Below, one piece after another: positions 57,358-64,000 of a stretch of 64,000 nt of DNA (position 1 is its first letter; every line of letters starts with the position of its first letter). Source of the DNA: an uncultured Clostridia bacterium (GTDB taxonomy: Bacteria > Bacillota > Clostridia > Christensenellales > Aristaeellaceae); contig CAKURR010000009.1 of assembly GCA_934675735.1 (NCBI GenBank), positions 41,105-105,104 on the forward strand, in the 5' to 3' direction. The notes beneath the pieces are model-generated. The model saw only the letters and a program-made list of their open reading frames with translations, had not been told where the DNA came from and did not search any database. The position numbers and the translations under genes are program-made.

Positions 57358-58203
57358 TTATGGCGTGCAGCTGTTTTCTTCAATGCGCGCGCGCACCTGT
57401 TCGAGCAGCCACTGCGGCGTGGATGCGCCCGCGGTCAAAGCGACGCGGTCGTTTTCCCCCGCCAAATCGGGCGGCACATCCTCCGGCGTTTCCACCAGAA
57501 CGGAACGTTTGCAGCGCAGGCGGCAGGTTTCCAGCAGCTTCTGCGTGTTGGAGCTGTTCTTGCCGCCGACAACCACCATCACATCCGCCTCGCCGGAGAG
57601 CTTTTCCGCCTCCTGCTGGCGCTGGCTGGTGGCCGCGCAGATGGTAATGCGCTCTGTCAGGTCGGGCACGCGCCGCCTGAGCACCTGCAATACCGCGTCA
57701 AACCGATCGCGCCGAATCGTCGTCTGCGCGACGACAAGCGCTTTTTGCGGCAGTTCCGCCTGTTCGGCGGCCTGCGCGTCGGGCAAAATGAAAACCTTTC
57801 CGTGCGCCCAGCCCGCGATGCCGATGACCTCGGGGTGATCCGCCTCGCCGACAATCACCACCGCGTCGCCGTGCTCGCTGTACTGCGCCACAAGCTGGTG
57901 GATATGCGCCACGTGGGGGCACGTTGCGTCGATGACGGGGATGCCCCGCGCCTCGCACGTGCGGTAGACCTCGGGCGTCACGCCGTGGCTGCGGATGATG
58001 ACCGTCTCGCCCGGCGCAACCTCGTCAAGCGTATCCACGCTGCGGATGCCCGCCCTGCGCAGACGCTCAACCTCCTGCGGATTGTGAATCAGCGGCCCGA
58101 GCGTCACGCACGGGAGCTGCTTTTCGGCGCATTCAAAGGCCTTGAGTACCGCGCGCCGAACGCCGAAACAAAATCCGGCATGCTCTCCGATTGTGAGCTT
58201 CAT
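57358..58203 (-). CDS. ispH: 4-hydroxy-3-methylbut-2-enyl diphosphate reductase
   Basis: 281 aa. It carries out the last step of the non-mevalonate isoprenoid pathway using a 4Fe-4S cluster. The three cluster Cys lie in GFCFGVRRAV (C12), IDATCPHVA and ITICAATSQRQ. The motifs IRSHGVTPEVY and VVVGGKNSSNTQKL are conserved. Not fused to S1 here; rpsA is a separate gene about 105 nt downstream. ATG at 58201-58203 is preferred over the in-frame GTG at 58209 because of GGAGC 10 nt upstream. Confidence 0.97.
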   Translation of the reverse strand: MKLTIGEHAGFCFGVRRAVLKAFECAEKQLPCVTLGPLIHNPQEVERLRRAGIRSVDTLDEVAPGETVIIRSHGVTPEVYRTCEARGIPVIDATCPHVAHIHQLVAQYSEHGDAVVIVGEADHPEVIGIAGWAHGKVFILPDAQAAEQAELPQKALVVAQTTIRRDRFDAVLQVLRRRVPDLTERITICAATSQRQQEAEKLSGEADVMVVVGGKNSSNTQKLLETCRLRCKRSVLVETPEDVPPDLAGENDRVALTAGASTPQWLLEQVRARIEENSCTP

Positions 58204-58367
58204 ACGCACCTGCTCCCGCCTTCAAAGGGGCTTTTGCCCCATTACTCCATATTGCCCATCTTTATTCATTCTAGGTCTTTTTCGGTTTTCCTGCCGAAGC
58301 GAGCCGAATTTTCAAACTTTTTTGAAAATTTTCTTCGTTCAATCGCCTTTTGGCGTTCCAAAACCGA

Positions 58368-59156
58368 TTAAGCTTCGGTTTTCGCGGCGGGCGGCAGGGA
58401 TTTTCCGCCGCTGAGCCGCGCGAACTCGGCCTCCATGCGGCGCGTCAGCTCGCCGCAGGTCTCTTTGTTCATGCGGCCCGCGCGCAGATCCGCCATCTCC
58501 ACCGGCTTACCCACGCGCACGACCATGCGGTGAAACGGTTTGTAGCTGCCCTCGATGTAAATCGGCACCACGTCGCAGCCGCTCTTGAGCGCCAGCAGCG
58601 ACGCGCCGCCCAGCAGCGGCAGCATGTGACCGCTCTTGCTGCGCGTTCCCTCCGGAAAAATGCCCAGCGTTTCGCCCTCTTTCAGCACGCCCATCGCCGT
58701 GCGGATGGCGCCCATATCCATGTTGCCGCGGTCCACGGGGAAGCCGTGCACCTGCCTGAAAATCCAGCCGAGCACCTTGTTTTCAAACAATTCTTTTTTG
58801 CCCATGAAATGGATTTCCCTGTCCGGCACGCACAGCGCCAGCGTCACGGGGTCAAGCAGGCACTGGTGGTTGCCCATCAGAATGCAGTTGCGGTCTTTGG
58901 GCACGTTCTCTCTGCCCTCGATTTTCATAAAGAACAGCAGCTTCACCAATATGCCGTACAGGAACACGATAATCGTGTAAATCGGCGTATATCTGCGCTT
59001 ATGCATCGGGTAGCCGGGCTTCTTTTCCTCTGCGGTCTTTGTCTCTGCGGCCTGCTCCGTCCGTTCGGCGGCGCGCTTCTCTTCCACTTGGCTTTCGGCC
59101 TGCCCGGCGGGCTTCTGCGCCGCCTGCGCGGCCTGTCCGTTACGCCCGTTTTCCAT
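58368..59156 (-). CDS. plsC: 1-acyl-sn-glycerol-3-phosphate acyltransferase
   Basis: 262 aa. The HX4D motif is GNHQCLLDPVTL, and the acceptor motif is GIFPEGTRSKSG. One membrane helix (YTIIVFLYGILVKLLFFM) lies before the domain. The N-terminal 50 residues are an Ala/Glu/Lys-rich extension not needed by the family. The ATG at 59156 is chosen: GTGGAGG sits 6 nt before it, whereas the ATG at 59162 touches the site. It overlaps cmk by 17 nt. Confidence 0.93.
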   Translation of the reverse strand: MENGRNGQAAQAAQKPAGQAESQVEEKRAAERTEQAAETKTAEEKKPGYPMHKRRYTPIYTIIVFLYGILVKLLFFMKIEGRENVPKDRNCILMGNHQCLLDPVTLALCVPDREIHFMGKKELFENKVLGWIFRQVHGFPVDRGNMDMGAIRTAMGVLKEGETLGIFPEGTRSKSGHMLPLLGGASLLALKSGCDVVPIYIEGSYKPFHRMVVRVGKPVEMADLRAGRMNKETCGELTRRMEAEFARLSGGKSLPPAAKTEA

Positions 59157-59817
59157 AAACATCCTCCACCACGGCGATGATGGCGTCCACCACCTGTTCG
59201 GGCGTCATGTCCGTGGAATCCACCAGCACCGCGTCCTCCGCCCGGCGGAGCGGGTCGGTTTTGCGGTTCATATCCTGCTCGTCGCGTGCGTTCAGCTCGC
59301 TGAGCACCTGCTCATAGGGCGTCATGTCGCCCTTTTCCGCCTGCTGCTTGTAGCGGCGGCGGGCGCGTTCCTCCGGCGTGGCCGTCAAAAAGATTTTCAC
59401 AGGCGCATCCGCCAGCACGCGCGTGCCGATGTCACGGCCGTCGATGAGCATATCCGCCTTCGCGGCAATCTCGCGCTGGGCGGCCACCATGCGGCGGCGC
59501 ACTGCGGGCCACTTGGAAATGGCACTCGCCGCGGCGGAAACCTCGCCCGTGCGAATCAGGTCGGTCACATCCTCCTCGCCCAGCATCGTCCGCTGCGCGC
59601 CGTCGCGATAAGCCACGCGCACATCCGCCTCGCCGCAGCGCGCGGAAACCGCCTGCTCATCCTGCGGGTCAATCCCGTTTCGCAGCATGTAAAGCGCGAC
59701 CGTCCGATACATCGCGCCCGTATCCAGATGCAGAATGCGCAGCCGCTGCGCCACCTCATCGGCAATCGAAGATTTGCCCGCGCCCACCGGGCCGTCAATG
59801 GCAATATTCATCGGCAT
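59140..59817 (-). CDS. cmk: Cytidylate kinase
   Basis: 225 aa. It phosphorylates CMP and dCMP. P-loop IAIDGPVGAGKSSIAD, NMP-binding stretch LHLDTGAMYRTVALYML, and the IDGRDIGTRVLADAPVKIFL signature with the Arg-rich lid (EERARRRYKQ) are clear. The ATG at 59815-59817 follows GGGAGGAAAAAGAGAT. First gene of cmk-plsC-ispH-rpsA. Confidence 0.97.
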   Translation of the reverse strand: MPMNIAIDGPVGAGKSSIADEVAQRLRILHLDTGAMYRTVALYMLRNGIDPQDEQAVSARCGEADVRVAYRDGAQRTMLGEEDVTDLIRTGEVSAAASAISKWPAVRRRMVAAQREIAAKADMLIDGRDIGTRVLADAPVKIFLTATPEERARRRYKQQAEKGDMTPYEQVLSELNARDEQDMNRKTDPLRRAEDAVLVDSTDMTPEQVVDAIIAVVEDVYGKRA

Positions 59818-59865
59818 ATCTCTTTTTCCTCCCGTAGGGCTGCTCATACAGCCGCTGTGCCTGTT

Positions 59866-59895
59866 ATTATACTCTATTGTGCGTTGTTTGTTCAA
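59866..59895 (-). promoter_or_regulatory. Predicted promoter of the cmk operon
   Basis: Minus strand TTGAAC (59895-59890), 18 nt, TATAAT (59871-59866). Confidence 0.7.
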
Positions 59896-60000
59896 GCTTT
59901 CGCCCCGATTTGGGCATAGTTCTCCACTTTTGCGCAAATTCGGACAGTTTCGGATATTCTTCCGCCACTCTTCGCTCAAAACCCGCTCTTTTTTCACCTC

Positions 60001-60029
60001 TTTACGCCATTTGCCGAATGTGTTATAAT
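60001..60029 (+). promoter_or_regulatory. Predicted promoter of the single-pass membrane protein gene
   Basis: TTTACG (60001-60006), 17 nt, TATAAT (60024-60029). Confidence 0.6.
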
Positions 60030-60079
60030 GATTTTGCGTGACAAAGCTCTTTTTCTCTTTCATGACAAGGAGGTTGTTT

Positions 60080-60565
60080 ATGTATTCATTCCAAACCGGC
60101 GCGGGCAGACGCAAAAATCAGAAAACCGTCCGCATCCTCATCGTCGTCGTTTTCGTGCTTGCCGTCGCCCTCATCGGCGTAACGGTTTCCTATCTCCGCG
60201 CGTCCTCCGTCAGCCGCACCACGGGCGATGCGCTGATGGCCCGCGCCACCAACGAAGCCAATGAAGCGCAGACCGCCGTCTATCGGCTCACCCAGTCCAG
60301 CGGCACCAATACCATGACGCTGCTTTCCAACGTCCGCGCGCATATCTACGCCATGCAGTGCCTGAACACGCTGGCCGCCAACATCTACGGCGCGGGCACG
60401 GTCATTGTGGACAGTTCCATGCTCTCCGCCTGCATCACCACGCTGGATGCCGCCGAGCAGCGCCTGCAAGCCGGCAGCGTGCTCACCGGCTCCATGACCG
60501 AGCTGCGCGACGAGGTGGACGCTATCGTCGCCCTCTTCGCCGCCGCGGAAAACGCCGAAAACTAA
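60080..60565 (+). CDS. Single-pass membrane protein with extracytoplasmic helical domain
   Basis: 161 aa. A short basic N-terminus (GRRKNQKTVRI) and one membrane helix (LIVVVFVLAVALIGVTVSYL) lead to about 115 helical, Thr/Ala/Asn-rich residues outside. The helical pattern (ATNEANEAQTAVYRLTQSSG; CITTLDAAEQRLQAG) suggests a coiled helical bundle. I do not recognise a family. ATG at 60080 has AAGGAGG 6 nt upstream. Divergent from cmk, ends in a strong terminator. Confidence 0.8.
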   Translation: MYSFQTGAGRRKNQKTVRILIVVVFVLAVALIGVTVSYLRASSVSRTTGDALMARATNEANEAQTAVYRLTQSSGTNTMTLLSNVRAHIYAMQCLNTLAANIYGAGTVIVDSSMLSACITTLDAAEQRLQAGSVLTGSMTELRDEVDAIVALFAAAENAEN

Positions 60566-60573
60566 ACGGCTCC

Positions 60574-60609
60574 GCCCGCCCCGTCCTTTCAGGCCGGGCG
60601 GGCTTTTTG
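60574..60609 (+). terminator. Terminator after the membrane protein gene
   Basis: GCCCGCC / GGCGGGC stem followed by TTTTTG. Confidence 0.85.
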
Positions 60610-60610
60610 T

Positions 60611-61738
60611 TTACTTCGCTATCGCCCACACCGCGTCAATCAGCTTCTTCGCTTCCGCCGCCGTGTTCATCAGCCCCGGGCTGACGCGCACAGCGCCGAT
60701 GTTCAGCGTGCCCAAAAAGCGATGCACGCCCGGCGCGCAGTGCAGCCCGCCGCGCACCGCAATATCCCGCTCATCCAGAGCCGCCGCGACGACCTGCGAA
60801 GCCATGCCCTCCACGTTAAAACTCAGCAGCGACGCGCCCGCCTTCGTGTAAACCCGAACGCCCGCCATGTTTTGCAGCGCGTCGCGCATCATGCCGCACA
60901 GGGCCGTCGTCGTTTCGTGCGCCTCCCGCGCGTGCGCCAGCGCAAACCGCATGCCCGCCTCCAGCCCCGCAATGCCCGGCAGATTGAGCGTCCCGCTCTC
61001 CAAGCTGTCCGGCATCATGCGGGGCTGAAACATGCTTTCGGAGGCCGAGCCCGTGCCGCCCTGCCGAAGCGGCGCAAGCGTCACCCCGCTTCTCACCCAG
61101 AGCGCGCCTGTGCCGTGCGGCCCGAGCAGCCCCTTGTGCCCCGGCATCGCCAGCATCGTGCAGCCCCATTTTCTCGGCTCGAGCGGCACATGCCCCGCTG
61201 TCTGCGCCGCATCGACCAGAAAGAGCACGCCCCGCCGACGGCATACCGCGCCGACCGCCGCGACGTCCTGCTCCAGCCCAAGGACGTTGGACATGTGCGT
61301 CATCGCGACCAGCCGCGTCCGCGCGGTCAGCGCGCGCTCGATTTCCTGCGCGCGAATCCGCCCGTCCGCATCCGGCGGCACGAGCGTCAGCGTGATGATT
61401 CCGCTTCTCGCCAGTTCCGAAAGCGGCCGCAGCACGGAGTTGTGCTCAATCAGCGTGGCGACGACATGGTCGCCCGTGTGCACCGCGCCGTGAATCGCCA
61501 TGTTCAGCGCGTCGGTCGTGTTTTGGGCGAATGCGACGCGGCTTGCATCCGTCTCGCCCAGCATTTCGGCGATATGCCGCCTGCATGCTTCCACCGTCCG
61601 CCCAGCCTCCAGCGAGAGACGATGGCCCGCACGCCCCGGGTTCGCCCCGCTCTTTTCCAGCGCATCGGCCATCGCCCGAACCGTGCAGCGCGGCTTCGGA
61701 AAGCTCGTCGCCGCATTATCCAGATAAATCAAGCGCAT
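60611..61738 (-). CDS. Cysteine desulfurase family aminotransferase V
   Basis: 375 aa. PLP Lys in MPGHKGLLGPHGTG; catalytic Cys in GGLHCAPGVHRFLGT; N-terminal LIYLDNAATSFPKP. It matches the TIGR01977 type found in Clostridia. It should release sulfur (or selenium) from Cys (or selenocysteine). Start: ATG at 61738 touches the binding site AAAGGGG, so TTG at 61732, 7 nt from it, may be the true start (MIYLDNAAT is usual for the family). Divergent from the DUF3343 gene, a likely partner. Confidence 0.93.
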   Translation of the reverse strand: MRLIYLDNAATSFPKPRCTVRAMADALEKSGANPGRAGHRLSLEAGRTVEACRRHIAEMLGETDASRVAFAQNTTDALNMAIHGAVHTGDHVVATLIEHNSVLRPLSELARSGIITLTLVPPDADGRIRAQEIERALTARTRLVAMTHMSNVLGLEQDVAAVGAVCRRRGVLFLVDAAQTAGHVPLEPRKWGCTMLAMPGHKGLLGPHGTGALWVRSGVTLAPLRQGGTGSASESMFQPRMMPDSLESGTLNLPGIAGLEAGMRFALAHAREAHETTTALCGMMRDALQNMAGVRVYTKAGASLLSFNVEGMASQVVAAALDERDIAVRGGLHCAPGVHRFLGTLNIGAVRVSPGLMNTAAEAKKLIDAVWAIAK

Positions 61739-61804
61739 TCCCCTTTCTCGCACCGCCGCCCGCGCGTGCTCATACAGTGGAGTATATGAGAGGGGGAACT
61801 TCGC

Positions 61805-62083
61805 ATGAACGATTCCTTTGGCCTTGCCGCTTTCCGTTCGCGCACACAGGTTCTGCGCATGGAGGACGCGCTGCGCCGCGCAGGCCTTTCCGCCGGCGTC
61901 ATCGCCACGCCGCGCGAGGTCGCCATCGGCTGCGGCCTGTCCGTTCGGTTCGATTTATCCCAAACGCCCCAGGTGATGCAGGTCTACCGCCGCCTAAACC
62001 CCGGCGCGCTCATCGGCTTTTATCGCGTGGAGGGCTACGGCACGCGCCGTCCGGCGCTCACGCCGCTGCTTGAAAAGCGATGA
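61805..62083 (+). CDS. DUF3343 protein, putative sulfur/selenium carrier
   Basis: 92 aa. It has the DUF3343 pattern: LAAFRSRTQVLRMEDALRRA, VIATPREVAIGCGLSVRF with the conserved Cys in GCGLS, then YRRLNPGALIGFYRVEGYG. Family members are proposed acceptors of sulfur or selenium from a TIGR01977 desulfurase. ATG at 61805 follows AGAGGGGGAACTTCGC. Only 66 nt separates it from the desulfurase start. Confidence 0.88.
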   Translation: MNDSFGLAAFRSRTQVLRMEDALRRAGLSAGVIATPREVAIGCGLSVRFDLSQTPQVMQVYRRLNPGALIGFYRVEGYGTRRPALTPLLEKR

Positions 62084-62128
62084 AGCAGCTTGATGATATT
62101 TCTTATGAATTGAAAACAGCTCCGCGCC

Positions 62129-62157
62129 TTGACGCAGAGCCGACTTTCAGCTATAAT
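62129..62157 (+). promoter_or_regulatory. Promoter of the predicted antisense RNA
   Basis: TTGACG (62129-62134), 17 nt, TATAAT (62152-62157). Confidence 0.8.
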
Positions 62158-62163
62158 ATGAAC

Positions 62164-62252
62164 AGACGAGGAGCCGTTTCGAGTCGGTTCTCCCGCTAGA
62201 CCTTAATGGAAAAGCTAAGACCGCCGATCAGGGCTGAACTGACCGGCGGTTC
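62164..62252 (+). ncRNA. Predicted antisense antitoxin RNA
   Basis: Start expected 6-7 nt after the -10. The transcript would end at the hairpin ACCGCCGATCAG / CTGACCGGCGGT (62218-62250), followed by TCGCTTTACTT, so it overlaps the 3' part of the toxin mRNA that converges from the other side. No open frame with a binding site is present in it. The layout is that of TxpA/RatA and BsrG/SR4 loci. Confidence 0.6.
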
Positions 62253-62255
62253 GCT

Positions 62256-62336
62256 TTACTTGCGGTTTAACTTGTACGCTGTCATCAACAGGTTCAGGAC
62301 CGTAAGGACAACCATGATAATCTCATAGGATGTCAT
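62256..62336 (-). CDS. 26-aa holin-like toxin of a type I toxin-antitoxin system
   Basis: ATG at 62334-62336 with AGAGGGGGGATACGC upstream. The peptide MTSYEIIMVVLTVLNLLMTA ends in YKLNRK: a short lead, one hydrophobic helix and a basic tail, as in the putative holin-like toxin family (TxpA/BsrG-like). The next stable structure is the shared convergent hairpin with the antisense RNA. A membrane-active toxin is the best explanation; a plain small membrane protein is the alternative. Confidence 0.7.
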   Translation of the reverse strand: MTSYEIIMVVLTVLNLLMTAYKLNRK

Positions 62337-62403
62337 GCGTATCCCCCCTCTCTTTGGTAAGAGCGGGAGGCACCACCGGCAGCACTCGTCTGCCCACGCA
62401 GCT

Positions 62404-62432
62404 ATTATAACATCTCGTTTCCTTTCGAGCAA
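62404..62432 (-). promoter_or_regulatory. Promoter of the predicted toxin gene
   Basis: Minus strand TTGCTC (62432-62427), 17 nt, TATAAT (62409-62404). It gives a leader of about 60 nt with CGGTGGTGCC-type pairing potential. Confidence 0.7.
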
Positions 62433-62478
62433 GGGATTACCTCAAACTCAGCATCATCTTTTATAAAAGGAACGTCCT

Positions 62479-63126
62479 ATGGAAAGAGAAGAAAAAAACC
62501 GTCTGATTTTAGCCGAGTTGGCGCGGCTCTATCCGGATGCGAAGCCCGCGCTGCACTTTGCCAACCCGTTTCAGCTGCTCGTCGCCGTGATTCTCTCCGC
62601 CCAGTGCACGGATGTCAAGGTGAACATGGTCACGCCCGCGCTCTTTTCGGCTTATCCCGACGCGGCGGCGCTGGCCAAGGCCGAGCCGGAAGAGATTGAG
62701 CCGTATATCAAGACCTGCGGCCTGTTTCACAACAAAGCCAAAAATCTGGTGCTGATGGCGCGCGAGCTGGTCGCCCGCTTCGGCGGCAACGTTCCGGCGG
62801 AGCATGACGCGCTGGAATCCCTGCCGGGCGTGGGGCGCAAGACGGCGAACGTGGTCATGAGCTGCGCGTTCGGCGAGGACGCGATTGCCGTCGATACGCA
62901 TGTTTTCCGCGTCACCAATCGGCTGGGGCTGGCGGATGCGCCCGACGTGTTCAAAACCGAGCAGCAGCTGATGCAAAGCATCCCCAAAGACCAATGGAGC
63001 CGCGCGCACCACTGGCTGATTTACCACGGCCGCCGCGTCTGCGCCGCGCGCAAGCCCGCGTGCGACGCCTGCACGCTGCGCGTGTGGTGCGACTACGCGA
63101 ACGGGAATCCCAAAAACAAGAAATAA
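62479..63126 (+). CDS. nth: Endonuclease III
   Basis: 215 aa DNA glycosylase/AP lyase for oxidised pyrimidines. Helix-hairpin-helix with catalytic Lys in LPGVGRKTANVV, catalytic Asp in VDTHVFRVTNRLG, and the C-terminal 4Fe-4S loop C-x6-C-x2-C-x5-C (CAARKPACDACTLRVWC) are all intact. The start has AAAAGGAACGTCCT upstream. Monocistronic with a strong terminator. Confidence 0.98.
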   Translation: MEREEKNRLILAELARLYPDAKPALHFANPFQLLVAVILSAQCTDVKVNMVTPALFSAYPDAAALAKAEPEEIEPYIKTCGLFHNKAKNLVLMARELVARFGGNVPAEHDALESLPGVGRKTANVVMSCAFGEDAIAVDTHVFRVTNRLGLADAPDVFKTEQQLMQSIPKDQWSRAHHWLIYHGRRVCAARKPACDACTLRVWCDYANGNPKNKK

Positions 63127-63130
63127 TGAC

Positions 63131-63180
63131 AAAAGCGCGAACCTCCCGTCTTTTCAGCATTCGGGAGGTTCGCGCTTTTT
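63131..63180. terminator. Strong bidirectional terminator after nth
   Basis: AAAAGCGCGAACCTCCCG / CGGGAGGTTCGCGCTTTT, an 18-bp perfect stem with T-runs outside. Confidence 0.93.
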
Positions 63181-63272
63181 TAATCCATGAGAAATTGCTC
63201 AAAAATCATCCGCGTGCGCAAAACTTCGGGGGTTTGCAGATTGCGGCGGAAGTGCAGGCGGCCTCAGGCCGC

Positions 63273-64000
63273 TTACTTCTTTTTCCGTTTCATCACGGCC
63301 AGTACCGCCGCGCAGAGGCCCAGCGTCGCGCCCCAGAGGAGCACCGGGCTGGCGTCGCCCGTCTGCGGCAGGTTGGACATATCCGGCACGGGCGCAACCA
63401 CGATCTTTCCGGAAACCGTCTGTCCCTCGTATCCCGGCCCTTTGAGGTGCGCGGTCAGGATATGCTCGCCGACGGAAAGCGTGTTGAGATACGCCTGATG
63501 CACGGTGAGGATGATCGATCCGTCCTTCGCGGTATAGAACTGCGGATCGAGCCGCTTGCCATCCACATCGACGTAATCGAGGTTCGCCACGCCGAAATTC
63601 GCGACGCCCTTGCCGATGTGCATGATTGCATCTTCGGTCGCTTTGCCGACGATGAAGGCCGAGCCGCCTTCCATGATCACGGACGGCGTCGGTTCGGTCA
63701 GTTTCGTCCACGTCGCTTCCAGCGCGATATCTGCCGTATACGCCGTTCCGCTCAGCGTCAGGTCGCGCGCCGCCGCGCTTCCGTTGACCTTCCAGCCCGC
63801 GAAGCCGTAACCCGTCTTCGTCGGGTTCGGGATCGCCGTGTCTTTTCCGAAGACATGCTTCGTCGGGAACGTCGAGACATCCGCGCCTTCCACGCCGCTG
63901 TATGTGATGGTGAATTCATTCGCCGTCCACGTCGCTTCCAGCGCGATATCTGCCGTATACGCCGTTCCGCTCAGCGTCAGGTCGCGCGCCGCCGCGCTTC
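63273..64000 (-). CDS. LPQTG-anchored surface protein with InlB-type repeats (5' end beyond window)
   Basis: About 242 C-terminal residues are visible and the frame is open to the right edge. The end has sortase signal LPQTGD, hydrophobic helix PVLLWGATLGLCAAVLAVM and KRKKK. Before it is an Ig-like domain (residues ANLDYVDVDGKRLDPQFYTA and beyond). The upstream part is made of 73-residue Listeria-Bacteroides/InlB-B-type repeats (GYGFAGWKVNG, then LTLSGTAYTADIALEATW). A sortase A-class substrate is expected on the cell surface. A GCGGCC-TGAGGCCGC hairpin overlaps the stop. Confidence 0.9.
   Translation of the reverse strand, partial: SAAARDLTLSGTAYTADIALEATWTANEFTITYSGVEGADVSTFPTKHVFGKDTAIPNPTKTGYGFAGWKVNGSAAARDLTLSGTAYTADIALEATWTKLTEPTPSVIMEGGSAFIVGKATEDAIMHIGKGVANFGVANLDYVDVDGKRLDPQFYTAKDGSIILTVHQAYLNTLSVGEHILTAHLKGPGYEGQTVSGKIVVAPVPDMSNLPQTGDASPVLLWGATLGLCAAVLAVMKRKKK
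63708..64000 (-). repeat. 219-bp tandem repeat in the surface protein gene
   Basis: The 74 bp at 63708-63781 is identical to 63927-64000 (the right edge), a period of 219 bp or 73 codons. The segment between them is the rest of the unit. More copies may lie beyond the window. Confidence 0.9.

Noticed and set aside
1..64000. tRNA and rRNA genes, insertion sequences, integrases
   Set aside because: I looked for CCA-ended cloverleafs, rRNA signatures and transposase motifs on both strands and saw none. A computed scan would be needed to exclude a single tRNA.

Overview
This window looks like chromosomal DNA from a GC-rich, anaerobic, endospore-forming member of the Clostridia. I cannot name the genus; a gut lineage near Christensenellales or Oscillospirales is my guess. 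The reasons are: the spore maturation pair SpmA/SpmB; an LPQTG sortase-anchored surface protein; the cmk-plsC-ispH-rpsA gene order; tRNA-dependent amidation (GatCAB with an archaeal-type AspRS) under a T-box; ferredoxin-type and secreted flavin redox proteins; and clear sigma-A-like promoters (TTGACA-N17-TATAAT type). No rRNA or tRNA gene, CRISPR array, prophage or transposase was seen. Strong GC3 bias creates very long antisense shadow frames, which are left out. Layout: 1-1.5 kb is the 5' part of recQ. 1.9-4.7 kb holds a LytTR two-component system divergent from a secreted protein with a plausible LytTR operator. 4.9-8.4 kb has a Crp/Fnr regulator divergent from a 4Fe-4S protein, a sugar-phosphate transferase and an XRE repressor. 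8.5-11 kb and 21.8-23.6 kb carry two separate ECF sigma factor / membrane-anchored anti-sigma-like operons. 11.2-21.7 kb has purL, a TraX-like protein, Dabb, uppP, DUF2461, a large CARDB-like surface protein and spmAB. 23.7-28.6 kb is a membrane glycan-type cassette (polytopic GT-C-like protein, FAD oxidoreductase, DUF6020). 28.8-36.4 kb has carAB, a 25-residue Phe-rich small gene, purA, an HD alarmone hydrolase and dapF. 36.6-40 kb has a secreted FMN/FAD reductase and gdhA. 40.3-45.3 kb is the T-box-controlled aspS-gatC-gatA-gatB operon. 45.4-53.7 kb has YbjN, an XRE/membrane pair, a hydrolase, a LysR regulator, metNIQ and a D-cysteine desulfhydrase-like enzyme. 53.8-60 kb is ftsH, rpsA, ispH, plsC and cmk. 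60-64 kb has a membrane protein, a cysteine desulfurase with a divergent DUF3343 protein, a probable type I toxin-antitoxin locus, nth and the C-terminal part of an LPQTG protein. The most unusual feature cuts across the genes. At least 14 intergenic copies of one element are present, each about 60-80 bp. A typical copy has three stem-loops: a GGGGC/GCCCC stem, an AAGAACC-TGA-GGTTCTT-type stem and an ATCGC/GCGAT-type stem. All three vary between copies by compensatory changes. Every copy has its GC stem facing a gene end: a stop codon in 11 copies and a start codon in 3. Two pairs of copies sit head to head around a central long hairpin.
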